Under the pieces are notes generated by a model that searched no databases, had not been told where the DNA came from, and saw only the letters and a program-made list of their open reading frames with translations. Positions 1-8,662 of a DNA stretch of 64,000 nucleotides are shown one piece after another (position 1 is the stretch's first letter; each line of letters opens with the position of its first letter). Source of the stretch: Glycomyces albidus. GTDB taxonomy: Bacteria; Actinomycetota; Actinomycetes; Mycobacteriales; Micromonosporaceae. Where the stretch lies: the NCBI RefSeq assembly GCF_009451885.1, contig NZ_WIAO01000001.1:1-64000 (forward strand), written 5' to 3'. The translations under genes were made by a program, and so were the position numbers.

Positions 1-1
1 C

Positions 2-1411
2 GGCCCCCAGACCCGCGCCGAAGCGCTCCTGCTGGCCGCCGAACTCGACGGCGCCCACGCCGTCGCCGCCGCCCGCGCCGCACTCGAAGCCGGCCGCACC
101 AACGCCGCGCTCGCCGTCCTCGACCGCGCCCCCGACCAGACCGGGGAGACCGCGGTCGTGCGCGCCTGGGCGCTCCTGGCGGTCGGGGAGGCCCCGCGCG
201 CCCGCGCCGCCCTCGAAGCCGCACCCGAGGGCCCCGAGACCGACCAGCTCCGGCTGCTGTGCGCCCCCGCCGGCGACCGCGACGCCCTCGCCGACCGGAT
301 CCGCGCCGCCTACCCGGTCATCGACCACCCCGGGCTCGCCGCCGCCCTCGCCGGCGACGACCCCGACGCGCTCGCCCACGCCGAAGCCCTCGCCCGCGAC
401 GCCGGCGACGCGACCACCGCCGCCTGGTGCGCCTGGTCGCGCGTGATCGCCCTCGCCGACGCCGCCCGCCTGGTCGAGGCCGAAGCCGTCGCCCACGAGG
501 CCGCCGACCGGGCCGGCGCCGACGGCGCCTACTCGTGGCAGACCCGGTTCCTCGCCGCCGCCGCCTGGTGCCTGGTCCTCTCCGGCACCGGACTCGACAA
601 CGTCATCGCCGCGGCCCAGTCCCTGGCCGACCACGCCCTCCCCGCCGTCGCCGACACCCTCATCGCCGCCTCCATCACCCTCGCCGAAGCCGACACCGGG
701 GCCCTGGGCGCCGCCCGCGCCCGCCTGACCCGCCTCCACGACGCACCCGCCGCCCTCGACGGGCTCGTCGCCTGGCTCGACCACGAGACCGCCTGGCTCG
801 ACGGCCAACCCGGCCCCGAAGCCCCCGAGGCCCGCCCCGGCCTGGTCGGCGGGCTCGCCCACATCACCGGCCGGTGGATCGCCTACGACACCGGGACCGA
901 ACCGGTCCCCGCCGACGACGCCCCCTGGCCCGCGCCGGTCGCCTCGACCCTCGCCGCATGGGACAAGGCCGCACCCGGCCCGTTCGCGCAGGCCGCGACC
1001 GCCTGGGACGGCCTGGCCGCCCGCGAGCAGGTCCGATGCCTCCTCGCGCTGGCCGCCCACGCGGGCGAGCCGGCCGCCGCCGTCGCCGCCCTCGAAGCGG
1101 CCGAGCGGATCGCCGACGAGCACGGCCTGATCGTCCTCGCCGGCCGGGCCCGCCGGGGCCTGCGCAAGCACGACGTGCGCCGCGACCGCCGCTCCGCGCG
1201 GGGCGGCGGGGGCCTGACCGACCGCGAAGCCGAAGTGCTGCGCCACGTCGCCTCCGGGCACCCCTCGCGGCGGATCGCCGAGATCCTCGGGATCACCGCC
1301 GAGACCGTCGAGACCCACATCCGCTCCGGTATGCGCAAACTCGGCGCCAAGACCCGCACCGAAGCGGCGGTGCTGCTGACGGCCGCACCGGCCGAAGGCG
1401 GTGGGGCCTGA
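2..1411 (+). CDS. LuxR-family transcriptional regulator, 5' end outside window
   Basis: The frame is open from base 2, so the start lies upstream of the window; 469 residues are visible. The C-terminal ~60 residues form a LuxR/NarL helix-turn-helix (LTDREAEVLRHVASG, then RIAEILGITAETVETH and a KLGAKTRTEA tail). The long Ala/Leu-rich helical part before it resembles the TPR-like regions of large LAL-type regulators, but no Walker motif is visible in this fragment. The TGA stop overlaps the ATG of the next gene (TGATG), so the two are probably translationally coupled. DNA binding is inferred from the HTH; target and signal are unknown. Confidence 0.85.
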   Translation, partial: GPQTRAEALLLAAELDGAHAVAAARAALEAGRTNAALAVLDRAPDQTGETAVVRAWALLAVGEAPRARAALEAAPEGPETDQLRLLCAPAGDRDALADRIRAAYPVIDHPGLAAALAGDDPDALAHAEALARDAGDATTAAWCAWSRVIALADAARLVEAEAVAHEAADRAGADGAYSWQTRFLAAAAWCLVLSGTGLDNVIAAAQSLADHALPAVADTLIAASITLAEADTGALGAARARLTRLHDAPAALDGLVAWLDHETAWLDGQPGPEAPEARPGLVGGLAHITGRWIAYDTGTEPVPADDAPWPAPVASTLAAWDKAAPGPFAQAATAWDGLAAREQVRCLLALAAHAGEPAAAVAALEAAERIADEHGLIVLAGRARRGLRKHDVRRDRRSARGGGGLTDREAEVLRHVASGHPSRRIAEILGITAETVETHIRSGMRKLGAKTRTEAAVLLTAAPAEGGGA

Positions 1412-1923
1412 TGGGCGAACAGGTGCCCCTGCACGTCGTCGCCGCCGCCGGCGAGGCCGAGGCGCTGGTGCGCCGGTGCGCGGCCGCGGGCTGGTCGGCG
1501 CACCGCGGGTTCGCGCTGCTGGAGCCGGCCTGGGACCTCGCCGAGCGGCGCCTGGTGTGCCACGGGACTGTCGGCGACGACCACACCGCGTCCCAGGCGG
1601 TCCTGGCCGCGGCCCGCGGGGCCGGGATCGTCGCCGTCGCCACCGGGCAGCTCGCCCTCAACCTCGCCGCGGACCTGCGCCGCGTCGGCCCCCTGGGCCT
1701 GACCCCCGGGAAGGCCGAAGCCGCCGACGGCCTCGACCTCGACGCCGAGCAGCGCGCCCTCCTGGCGCGCCTGGCCTCGGGCTCGACGATCGCCGCCGCG
1801 GCCGAAGCCGAGTTCGTCTCCCTCAGGACCGCCAACCGCCGCATCGCCGCCGCCCGCCAGTCCCTGGGCGTCAAGACCACCCGCGAAGCGGTCATGATCT
1901 ACATCAAGCACGCCCGCGACTGA
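1411..1923 (+). CDS. Small LuxR-like helix-turn-helix protein
   Basis: A 170-residue protein starting at the ATG that overlaps the stop of the upstream LuxR-type regulator. The last ~65 residues (LDLDAEQRALLARLASGS, then SLRTANRRIAAARQSLGVKTTREAV) have the spacing of a LuxR HTH, with a degenerate recognition helix. The N-terminal ~100 residues have no domain I recognise. The overlap suggests the two proteins are made together and may act as a pair. This is a family-level inference; no target is visible. Confidence 0.7.
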   Translation: MGEQVPLHVVAAAGEAEALVRRCAAAGWSAHRGFALLEPAWDLAERRLVCHGTVGDDHTASQAVLAAARGAGIVAVATGQLALNLAADLRRVGPLGLTPGKAEAADGLDLDAEQRALLARLASGSTIAAAAEAEFVSLRTANRRIAAARQSLGVKTTREAVMIYIKHARD

Positions 1924-1934
1924 CCCGCGCACCG

Positions 1935-1959
1935 GCGGGCCGGCGAGAACGCGGCCCGC
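1935..1959 (+). terminator. GC hairpin after the LuxR pair
   Basis: Arms GCGGGCCG and CGGCCCGC around a 9-base loop, 11 bases past the stop codon. There is no U-tract, as is common in high-GC actinobacteria, so termination is only plausible. Confidence 0.35.
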
Positions 1960-2298
1960 CCGGCCTTCCCGCGGGCGCCAGGCCCCTCGTCTCGTACACG
2001 CCGGCTCCGGGCACCCCGTCGTCATCGGGCCCGGAGCGGACCGTCTCGACCGCTTCGGCGACGCCACCGCCTGACGGTGCGACCGCCGCAGCCGAGCACG
2101 AACCGAGACGCAGCGCCCGACCCCGGCCGCCACCGGATCGCCCGGCGCGCCGTCCCCCCCACCGCGGCGGCGCACCCCGGGCGGGATCCGAACGCCCACA
2201 ACCCGATCGACTCGGGCCACCCGGGGAGCCCGCATACACAGCCGGGCCCGGCACGCCTGGTCGGCGTCCCGGGCCCGTCGGCTCCGCGCGAAGTGCGG
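1960..2298. other. Intergenic stretch, no gene seen
   Basis: About 340 bases between the LuxR pair and the convergent coiled-coil gene. Open frames cross it on both strands but have Arg/Pro/Gly-rich composition typical of out-of-frame reading and no convincing start. I see no RNA gene or repeat. Confidence 0.5.
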
Positions 2299-2976
2299 CT
2301 ACTTCAGCTCGGCCAGGCGCGCTTCGGCCTCTTCGAGCTGGCGGCGCAGCCGGGCGGCCTCCTCGGCGGCCTCCGAGCGGATCTTCTCGACCACCTCCGA
2401 GACGACCTCGGCGACCTCGTCGGACCCGGCCGCCTGGCACATCGCGAGCGCGTTCGCGTGGGCGACCTTGGCGCCCTTGACGACCGTGCGGGCGCCGCGG
2501 GTCGCGCCGATGGACCACTCGCCGTCCTCATAGGCCAGCGTGACGGTCAGCTCGGGGTGCTTCGCGGCCTGGGCGCGACGCGGGGCGGCCTTCTTCTTCG
2601 CCGGGGCCGGTTCGGGCACGGACGCTTCGGGTTCGGTCACGGGTTTCCTCTCGCTCGCTTCGGGTTTCGGTTTCGGTTCGGGACGGTCGTCCGGGAGCAG
2701 GCCGGGCCCGGACGGGGCGCCGGAGCGCTGGCGCGGGGCCGAGCGGCGCGCGCCCTCCCCGGGCGCGGGCAGGCGCAGCTCGGCCGCGGAGAACGGCAGC
2801 TCGTCGGATCCGAAAGCGACCGTGACGAAGTCGTCGACGCCCGCCGGGTCGAGGGCGACGACCTTGCCGGTGCGGCCGGCGACCTGCCCGGCCGCGTCGG
2901 TGAACACCACCTTGGGTTTCTTCCCTTGCGCCAGCACCGCTTCCAGATGGGCGATGTCGGCACTCGACAGTGACAT
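2299..2976 (-). CDS. Conserved actinobacterial protein, DUF6319-like
   Basis: 225 residues from the ATG at 2976, chosen over upstream in-frame starts because AAGGAG lies a few bases before it. The N-terminal ~75 residues (SLSSADIAHLEAVLAQGKK, a VVFTDAAGQVAGRTGKVV stretch, then DDFVTVAFGSDELPFS) form a compact beta-rich domain that I recall as DUF6319-like. A Pro/Glu/Lys-rich linker follows, and the protein ends in a short coiled coil (residues ~190-225, EEAARLRRQLEEAEARL). No catalytic motif is seen; function unknown. Confidence 0.7.
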   Translation of the reverse strand: MSLSSADIAHLEAVLAQGKKPKVVFTDAAGQVAGRTGKVVALDPAGVDDFVTVAFGSDELPFSAAELRLPAPGEGARRSAPRQRSGAPSGPGLLPDDRPEPKPKPEASERKPVTEPEASVPEPAPAKKKAAPRRAQAAKHPELTVTLAYEDGEWSIGATRGARTVVKGAKVAHANALAMCQAAGSDEVAEVVSEVVEKIRSEAAEEAARLRRQLEEAEARLAELK

Positions 2977-3125
2977 CGGGGGCTCCTTCATATCGGTTCG
3001 GAGGCAGGGCCCTGCGAGGCGCGGCCTGGTGAACTGGATTGCATCCTCCAATACCTACCCGCAGGGTCCGACACTGCCCCGCCGCCCAGTCGCGCACGCC
3101 GCCCGCGGATGTCGGTGCCGCGCGG

Positions 3126-3131
3126 TACGGT
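3126..3131 (+). promoter_or_regulatory. -10 box, leaderless start of AraC-like gene
   Basis: TACGGT, then six bases, then GTG at 3138. There is no ribosome binding site, so this spacing is the main support for the GTG. Confidence 0.55.
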
Positions 3132-3137
3132 CGGGGC

Positions 3138-3896
3138 GTGGACACCGCACACTCCCGGACCGGACCGGTCTATGAGGAGCGGCCCGCACCCGGGCCCGCG
3201 GCGGCGTGGTCGCCGTGCCTGTGGGTGCGCCGCGCCACCGGACCAGACGCGGTCACGGTCGTCCCGGACGGCTGCGTGGACCTGCTGTGGCGCCACGGCC
3301 GCCTCGAGGTCGCCGGACCCGACACCGGCCCCCGCGACGTGGCGCTCGCCCCCGGGGAGCTCATCGCCGGCGTACGGCTGCGCCCCGGCGCCGCACGCGC
3401 CCTGCTCGGGCCCGTCCCGGCCACCGCGGTCCGCGACGCCCAGCCCGCCCTCGACGACCTGTGGCGGCCCGGCCCGCTCGCCGACCGGGCCGAAGCCGAG
3501 ACCGACCCGTGGCGCCTCGCCGCCCTCCTCGCCGCCGCGGTGGCCGCCCGCGGCTTCGGACCCGACCCGGTCGCCCTGGCCGCCGCCGCAGCACTGGACC
3601 GGCCCCGGCCCCCGTCCGTGGCCGCGCTGGCGCGGGATCTGGGGTTCTCCGAGCGGCAGCTGCGCCGGCGCGTGCGCGACTCGGCCGGGTACGGGCCCAA
3701 GACCCTCGAGCAGATCCTGCGGTTCAACCGGGCCCGCGCCGCCGCGGCGGGGGAGCGGCCCGATTGGGCCCGCGTCGCGGCCGAGCAGGGCTACGCCGAC
3801 CAGGCCCACCTGTCCCGGCAGCTGCGCCGCTGGTCCGGCACGACCCCGACCGGCCGGCAAGCGAAACGCCGCACTTTCGTGCAGCCGCCTCGGTGA
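3138..3896 (+). CDS. AraC-family regulator with N-terminal DUF6597-like domain
   Basis: 252 residues from the GTG at 3138. The N-terminal half (VVPDGCVDLLWRHG, LAPGELIAGVRLRPGAARALLG) matches the cupin-like sensor that precedes the HTH in many actinobacterial AraC proteins. The C-terminal half has the paired AraC HTH: SVAALARDLGFSERQLRRRV and later WARVAAEQGYADQAHLSRQL. The -10 box sits six bases upstream, so the transcript is probably leaderless. It stands alone, with the next gene convergent; the effector is unknown. Confidence 0.85.
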   Translation: MDTAHSRTGPVYEERPAPGPAAAWSPCLWVRRATGPDAVTVVPDGCVDLLWRHGRLEVAGPDTGPRDVALAPGELIAGVRLRPGAARALLGPVPATAVRDAQPALDDLWRPGPLADRAEAETDPWRLAALLAAAVAARGFGPDPVALAAAAALDRPRPPSVAALARDLGFSERQLRRRVRDSAGYGPKTLEQILRFNRARAAAAGERPDWARVAAEQGYADQAHLSRQLRRWSGTTPTGRQAKRRTFVQPPR

Positions 3897-4131
3897 CTCC
3901 GCCGGCCCGAACCGGCCGGCGGGTCGCGTGGGCCAGCGCGGGCCGCTCCGAGCCCGGCGCGCCGCCCGCCTGGCCCGTGGCAGCCAAGGACAGGTCCCTG
4001 AACCGAGCCCGCCGAGCAGTCCACCGCCCGGCGCGGCCCGCGACCGACGGCCACGCCGCAACAGCCGGTCCGCCACGCCGCCAGACGCGGCGCAGCAAGC
4101 CTGCGTCCTCCCCGCCCCGGCCCCACGGGAC

Positions 4132-5043
4132 CTACGCCGTGCCCTCCCACGCCCGCAGCGTCCGGAGCGCGGCCAACGTGAACCCGGGCCGGGCCTGCTG
4201 CTCGATGCCGGGGTGCCAGCGCCGGTAGTGGATCGGCCAGCCGCCGTCCTCGCGCTGCTCGCGCGCGCGGAAGTCCAGCGCCGCGGTCATCTCCGCGGTC
4301 GAGAACCACGCCGCGCCCGCACTGCCCGGCTCGGGGGCGAAGTCGCAGGCGAGGTGGTGCTCGCCCGGCGCGTACCCCGGCGGCGACTCGTGCCCCTCGG
4401 GACGCTCGGGGTCCAGCAGGACCAGGCCCGCGGAGCGGACGAGGTCGCCGATGCGCTTCGCGGCCCGCTCGGCCCAGACCCGGTCGGGCTCGGAGCCCAG
4501 GAACGCGGCGATGCTGAACACCTCGTACGGGTGGCTGGTCTCGAGCGCGTCGATCCGGTCCCGGCAGAACGCGGCCGCACCCTCGACCCACTCGTGCTCG
4601 ATCCCGTTGCGGCGCAGGATCCCCGCAGTGCGGGCCGTGGTCAGCAGGCCCCCGCGGTCCTGCGGCGGAGGCTGCACCCACGGCGGGTGCGGATACGCCG
4701 CGATCGACTCGAGCAGGTCCGGGACGCCCCCGTCAGGGGCCGTATGGCGCGCGAGCCACCCGCACACCGCCGCGCCCGTCCCCGCGTCGAGCCGGCCGGC
4801 CTCGTCGAGGACCTCGAGCGCGGCCATGGCGCTGATCGGCTGCGGCTCAGGGCCCTTGACGTCGGGTTCGAGCGCGAACGCGAAGCCGCCCCCCTCGGCG
4901 GCATGGGCGAGCACCGCGTCGCGGACGGCGTCCGCGCTCCCGGTGCCGAGGAAATACGCCATGCGGCGCTGGTCGACCAGACTGCCGGCGGTCCAGACGA
5001 ACCGGGCGGCGGCAGCGGTCGCTGTGTCGTCGATGCGTGCCAT
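4132..5043 (-). CDS. Prenyltransferase/terpenoid-cyclase-like alpha-toroid protein
   Basis: 303 residues, starting MARIDDTATAAAARFVW. Segments such as HTAPDGGVP, TARTAGILRRNGIE and EQREDGGWPIHYR have the helical repeat and GGW/GGF rhythm of squalene-cyclase/prenyltransferase alpha-alpha toroids. I see no DxDD or zinc-binding motif, so enzymatic activity is not supported. TAGCGT lies six bases before the ATG on the coding strand, indicating a leaderless transcript. The convergent AraC-like gene ends 235 bases away. Hypothetical protein with a toroid-like fold. Confidence 0.7.
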   Translation of the reverse strand: MARIDDTATAAAARFVWTAGSLVDQRRMAYFLGTGSADAVRDAVLAHAAEGGGFAFALEPDVKGPEPQPISAMAALEVLDEAGRLDAGTGAAVCGWLARHTAPDGGVPDLLESIAAYPHPPWVQPPPQDRGGLLTTARTAGILRRNGIEHEWVEGAAAFCRDRIDALETSHPYEVFSIAAFLGSEPDRVWAERAAKRIGDLVRSAGLVLLDPERPEGHESPPGYAPGEHHLACDFAPEPGSAGAAWFSTAEMTAALDFRAREQREDGGWPIHYRRWHPGIEQQARPGFTLAALRTLRAWEGTA

Positions 5044-5049
5044 ACCGCC

Positions 5050-5055
5050 ACGCTA
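5050..5055 (-). promoter_or_regulatory. -10 box, leaderless start of toroid protein
   Basis: TAGCGT on the minus strand, six bases before the ATG at 5043. Confidence 0.55.
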
Positions 5056-5191
5056 CGGCCGGGCCGGCCCCCGGTCTTGAAGAAAACGGACACCCCCGCG
5101 CCGCGCCTGGTCAGACCCGGAAAGCCGGGAATATCGGCTGCGGTTCAGACCCGCGACATGTCCAATTCCCCCCTGGGCCCAGCGGCACGTT

Positions 5192-5197
5192 TATGCT
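5192..5197 (+). promoter_or_regulatory. -10 box, leaderless start of GT4 gene
   Basis: TATGCT, six bases, then ATG at 5204. There is no purine-rich ribosome site between them. Confidence 0.55.
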
Positions 5198-5203
5198 CCG
5201 GTC

Positions 5204-6346
5204 ATGAGAGTCGCACTGGTCACCGAATCCTTCCCGCCTCAGATCAACGGTGTGGCCCGCTCCGTCGCGCGGGCCGCGGCGCATCTGGCCTCGCGCGGGA
5301 TCGAGCCGGTCGTCATCGCCCCCGCCCCCGGGCCGGGCCCGCGCCCGGTCTTCGACTGGCCCGTCGTACACGTGCCCTCCGTCCGCCTCCCGGCCTACCG
5401 GCACTTCCGCGCCGGCCTGGCCACCAGGGCCCTCGACGAGGCCCTCGACGCCCACAAACCCGACGTCGTCCACCTCGCCAGCCCCTTCGGGTACACCGCC
5501 CGGGCCGCCGTGTGGGCCGAGCGCCGCGCCGTCCCCGCGGTCGCCGTCTGGCAGACCGACCTGCCGGCCTACACCCGCGCCTACCACCTCACCGCGTTCG
5601 AGCAGCTCGTGTGGAAACGCCTCAAGTCGATCCACTCCCGCGCCGCGGTCAACCTCGCCCTGTCCGACTGCACCGCCAAGTGCCTGGCCGACCAGGGCAT
5701 CGGGAACGTCGCCGTCCTCCCGCACGGCGTCGACACCTCCCGCTTCCACCCCTCCTTCCGCGACCAGGGCCTGCACGACGCGCTCGTGCCCGACGGGGAG
5801 ATCCTCGTCGGCTACGTCGGCCGCCTCGCCCGCGAGAAGCAGCTCCACTGGCTCGCCGACGTCGCCGCGCTCCCGGGCGTGCGCCTGGTCATCGTCGGCG
5901 ACGGCCCCCGCCGCCGCGCCCTCGAACGGCTCATGCCGCAGGCGTCGTTCCTGGGCCCCCTCCACGGCGAAGACCTCTCGCGCCTCTACGCCTCCCTCGA
6001 CCTGTTCGTCCACACCGGACCGTTCGAGACGTTCGGGCAGACCATCCAGGAAGCCCACTCCTCCGGCGTCGCCGTCGTCGCCGTCGACGCCGGCGGCGCG
6101 GCCGAACTGGTCGACCCCGGCGTCGACGGCACCCACTTCCCGCCCGGCGACCCGGCCGCGCTGGCCGCCATCGTCGCCTCGCTCGCCGAACGCCGCGACG
6201 TCCTGCTCCAATGGGGCAGGCGCGGCCGCCTGAAAGTCCGCGGCCGCACCTGGGAAGCCGAAGGCGACGCCCTCATCGAGCACTACGGGCGGGCACTCGT
6301 CCTCGGGCCGGTGCGGGCCTCGCGCCCAGCCGTCCCCATGGCTTGA
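5204..6346 (+). CDS. GT4 glycosyltransferase, MgtA-like mannosyltransferase
   Basis: 380 residues. The N-terminus (MRVALVTESFPPQINGVARS) is the acceptor-side Rossmann start typical of GT4 enzymes of the MgtA/PimB group. The C-terminal nucleotide-sugar domain has GYVGRLAREKQ, LVIVGDGPRRRALE, and the EX7E-like FETFGQTIQEA. In related actinobacteria MgtA uses GDP-mannose to extend glycolipid anchors at the cytoplasmic membrane; donor and acceptor here are inferred from family only. The 3' end overlaps the convergent membrane-protein gene by 74 bases. Confidence 0.85.
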   Translation: MRVALVTESFPPQINGVARSVARAAAHLASRGIEPVVIAPAPGPGPRPVFDWPVVHVPSVRLPAYRHFRAGLATRALDEALDAHKPDVVHLASPFGYTARAAVWAERRAVPAVAVWQTDLPAYTRAYHLTAFEQLVWKRLKSIHSRAAVNLALSDCTAKCLADQGIGNVAVLPHGVDTSRFHPSFRDQGLHDALVPDGEILVGYVGRLAREKQLHWLADVAALPGVRLVIVGDGPRRRALERLMPQASFLGPLHGEDLSRLYASLDLFVHTGPFETFGQTIQEAHSSGVAVVAVDAGGAAELVDPGVDGTHFPPGDPAALAAIVASLAERRDVLLQWGRRGRLKVRGRTWEAEGDALIEHYGRALVLGPVRASRPAVPMA

Positions 6347-6791
6347 CGTACGACAGGACCGTCGCACCCAGGTAGATCGCCGAAGACACGATCGGACCCG
6401 CGATGATCTGGTCGTCGAGGACCTGCAGCCGGCCCGGGTCCAGGACCGCCGCCGTGGCGGCCAGGCCCGGGCGCAGCGCGAACACCGTCGCCGCGAACGC
6501 CGCCACCGTCGCGACCAGCTTCACGAGCACCCACTTGTGGGACGGCCCCCACCGGGTGCCGAACATGAGCACGACACCGGTGACGATCGCCGCGGCCCCC
6601 AACGGGACCGCCAGCGTCGACGCGAGACCGTCCATCGCGGTGCCGGCCGCGAACTGAACGGCCGGATCGGACGTGGAGACGGCACGCACCCCCAGGACGA
6701 GCAGGCTCAGACTCAACCCGAGCCAGGCGACCGACGAGGCCACGTGCGCGATGACGAAGAACCGGTATGCGGGACGATGCAGCTTTCTCAT
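6273..6791 (-). CDS. DUF2269-like four-helix membrane protein
   Basis: 172 residues from the ATG at 6791 (MRKLHRPAYRFFVIAHVASS). Four hydrophobic helices are visible, at roughly residues 10-32, 45-70, 80-100 and 125-150. The helix/loop layout resembles DUF2269-type integral membrane proteins of actinobacteria. The upstream in-frame extension (GGY/GGGC-rich) looks non-coding, which is why the internal ATG was chosen; a GAGCGT box lies six bases before it. The end overlaps the convergent glycosyltransferase gene. Function unknown. Confidence 0.7.
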   Translation of the reverse strand: MRKLHRPAYRFFVIAHVASSVAWLGLSLSLLVLGVRAVSTSDPAVQFAAGTAMDGLASTLAVPLGAAAIVTGVVLMFGTRWGPSHKWVLVKLVATVAAFAATVFALRPGLAATAAVLDPGRLQVLDDQIIAGPIVSSAIYLGATVLSYVKPWGRLGARPAPARGRVPARSAR

Positions 6792-6956
6792 ACCCACACG
6801 CTCGCGCCCGCACCCGCCCCCGCACATCCCCGCCTGAACGTATCCGCCCCTACGCCCCCGCGCTGACCCCAGCGACACACCGACAGCCGCCCCCGGGGCC
6901 TAACCCCACCCGCAATCGGGGGAACAACGACACTACCGACCGGTAACGACCGGACG

Positions 6957-6962
6957 TAACCT
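6957..6962 (+). promoter_or_regulatory. -10 box, leaderless start of trhA
   Basis: TAACCT followed by six bases and the ATG at 6969. Confidence 0.6.
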
Positions 6963-6968
6963 CGAAAC

Positions 6969-7625
6969 ATGGCACTGGCACCCGCGCTTCCCCACCCCAA
7001 ACCGCGCCTGCGCGGCTGGCTCCACCTCGCCGCCTTCCCCCTCGCCCTCCTGGCCGGACTCACCCTCATCGCCACCGCCCCCACCCACCCCGGCCGCCTC
7101 ACCACCGCCATCTACGTCGCCGCCTCCGCCGCCCTCTTCGGCATCTCCGCCCTCTACCACCGCACCAGCCTCTCCGACCGCGCCACCGCCGTCCTCAAAC
7201 GCCTCGACCACGCCAACATCTACCTCATCATCGCCGGCACCTACACCCCGATCGCCGCCCTCGCCCTCGACGGCACCGCCCGCACCGGCCTCCTCACCGT
7301 CATCTGGACCGGCGCCGCCGCCGGCGTCCTCTTCCGCGTCCTGTGGCACGGCGCCCCGCGCTGGCTGTACACGGTCCTCTACATCGTCCTGGGCTGGGCC
7401 GCGGTGTTCGTCCTCCCGCAGCTCGCGGCCGGGGCCGGGATCCCCGCGACGGTGCTCATCTTCGCCGGCGGCGTCCTCTACACCGTCGGCGGCATCGTCT
7501 ACGCGCTCAAGCGGCCGAACCCCTCGGTGCGGTGGTTCGGGTTCCACGAGGTCTTCCACGCCTTCACCGTCGCGGCCTACGTCGCCCAGTTCGCGGCCGT
7601 CGCGCTCGTCGTGCAGGCAGCCTGA
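6969..7625 (+). CDS. trhA: Hemolysin III/PAQR-type membrane protein TrhA
   Basis: 218 residues with seven predicted membrane segments. Hallmarks of the bacterial PAQR/HlyIII family are present: SALYHRTSL after the second helix, LDHANIYLIIAGTYTP in the middle, and GFHEVFHAFTVAA near the end, which carries the conserved His pair thought to bind zinc. In E. coli TrhA is linked to membrane-fluidity homeostasis; haemolysin activity is doubtful. Codons end almost exclusively in C. A DUF1992 gene follows after 40 bases on the same strand. Confidence 0.92.
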   Translation: MALAPALPHPKPRLRGWLHLAAFPLALLAGLTLIATAPTHPGRLTTAIYVAASAALFGISALYHRTSLSDRATAVLKRLDHANIYLIIAGTYTPIAALALDGTARTGLLTVIWTGAAAGVLFRVLWHGAPRWLYTVLYIVLGWAAVFVLPQLAAGAGIPATVLIFAGGVLYTVGGIVYALKRPNPSVRWFGFHEVFHAFTVAAYVAQFAAVALVVQAA

Positions 7626-7665
7626 CCGATACCATTGCGGCACACCGAGCGAGGGGAGTGCCGCC

Positions 7666-8052
7666 ATGAGCGACCGACAGGCCAGAGGCGTCGACAGGGC
7701 CATCCAGGAAGCCGAGGCGCGCGGCGAGTTCGCGAACCTCCCCGGCGCCGGCAAGCCGCTCCCGGGCATCGGACAGCCCCTGCGCGAAGACTGGTGGCTG
7801 CACCAGCAGGCCACCCGCGAGAACATCGGCCTCGACGCCCTCCCGCCCGCGCTGCGCCTGGGCAAGGAGCGCGAGGCGCTCCCGGACCGGCTGGACGCCC
7901 TCGACGACGAGGCCGCCGTCCGCGCCGTGATCGAGGAGCTCAACGCGCGCATCCGCAAGGCCCTCATCGGGCCCGTGGAGGGGCCGCCGCTGCGGTTCGG
8001 GCTCATCGACGCCGACGAGGCCGTCGCCGCCTGGCGCGAGCGGCGCCGGTAG
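7666..8052 (+). CDS. DUF1992 (DnaJ-homologue-associated) protein
   Basis: 128 residues. The motif block EAEARGEFANLPGAGKPL, then WWLHQQATRENIG, is the signature of DUF1992 (YhdN-like) proteins. GAGGGGAG lies about 8 bases before the ATG, so this gene is translated from a leadered message, probably from a TACCAT box near 7628. The biochemical role of the family is unknown. It ends 16 bases before the first of two palindromes upstream of the DoxX gene. Confidence 0.88.
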   Translation: MSDRQARGVDRAIQEAEARGEFANLPGAGKPLPGIGQPLREDWWLHQQATRENIGLDALPPALRLGKEREALPDRLDALDDEAAVRAVIEELNARIRKALIGPVEGPPLRFGLIDADEAVAAWRERRR

Positions 8053-8067
8053 CGCGCACCACACCGA

Positions 8068-8116
8068 CTTGACAGTGTCAAGACGGTCCGTGCATCCTTA
8101 TCTTGACAATGTCAAG
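8068..8116. promoter_or_regulatory. Twin 15-bp palindromes, likely TetR-type operator
   Basis: CTTGACAGTGTCAAG at 8068-8082 and CTTGACAATGTCAAG at 8102-8116, centres 34 bp apart. Both are perfect palindromes around one central base. The first contains a consensus TTGACA -35 hexamer, so a bound dimer pair would occlude the promoter of the DoxX gene at 8153. The pattern is typical of TetR-family sites; the cognate regulator is not adjacent. Confidence 0.7.
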
Positions 8117-8152
8117 ACCGGGTTTCGCGCCCGCCCACCGAAAGCACCGCCC

Positions 8153-8593
8153 ATGGCACCCATCATCACCCTCACCGCCGCCACACTCCTCGCCCGGCTC
8201 GCCGGACTCCTCGGCGCCGACGCCCTCGACGACTGGCAGACCAGCCTGCGCATCGGCCTCGCCGCCATGTTCACCCTCACCGGCGCCGTCCACTTCGCCC
8301 CCCGCTTCCGCGACGACATGATCCGCATGATCCCCGAACGCCTCCCCGCCCCCGCCGCCCTCGTCGCCCTCACCGGCGTCCTCGAACTCGCCGGCGCCGC
8401 CGGACTCCTCATCCCCGCCACCGCCACCGCAGCCGCCCTCTGCCTCGCCGCACTCCTCGTCGCGATGTTCCCCGCCAACTACTCCGCCGCCAGGCGCGGC
8501 ATCACCCTCGCCGGGAAACCCCCCACCCCCCTCGGCATCCGCACCGCCGAACAGGCCCTCTTCATCGCCCTCTGCCTCCTCGCCGCCCCCTGA
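8153..8593 (+). CDS. DoxX-family membrane protein
   Basis: 146 residues from the ATG at 8153, chosen because upstream frame readings run through the palindromes. Four hydrophobic segments and the stretch RIGLAAMFTLTGAVHFAP, then RLPAPAALVALTGVLELAGAAGLL, are typical of DoxX/DUF4267-like small membrane proteins. These often respond to thiol or electrophile stress in actinobacteria, which is family knowledge and not shown here. The twin CTTGACA palindromes indicate repression. An 11-bp stem terminator follows. Confidence 0.82.
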   Translation: MAPIITLTAATLLARLAGLLGADALDDWQTSLRIGLAAMFTLTGAVHFAPRFRDDMIRMIPERLPAPAALVALTGVLELAGAAGLLIPATATAAALCLAALLVAMFPANYSAARRGITLAGKPPTPLGIRTAEQALFIALCLLAAP

Positions 8594-8617
8594 CGAACCA
8601 GGGGAGGAGACGACGAA

Positions 8618-8644
8618 GGCCCGGACCCCCACCGGGTCCGGGCC
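8618..8644. terminator. Bidirectional hairpin between convergent genes
   Basis: GGCCCGGACCC and GGGTCCGGGCC around a 5-base loop, between the DoxX gene and the convergent methyltransferase. Perfect 11-bp stem, no long U-tract. Confidence 0.6.
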
Positions 8645-8662
8645 GCGCCCACACCTACAACG

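Noticed and set aside
3109-6375. A 1,088-codon open frame on the plus strand
   Set aside because: It crosses the AraC-like, toroid-protein and GT4 genes in a different frame and encodes Arg/Pro-rich sequence without domains.
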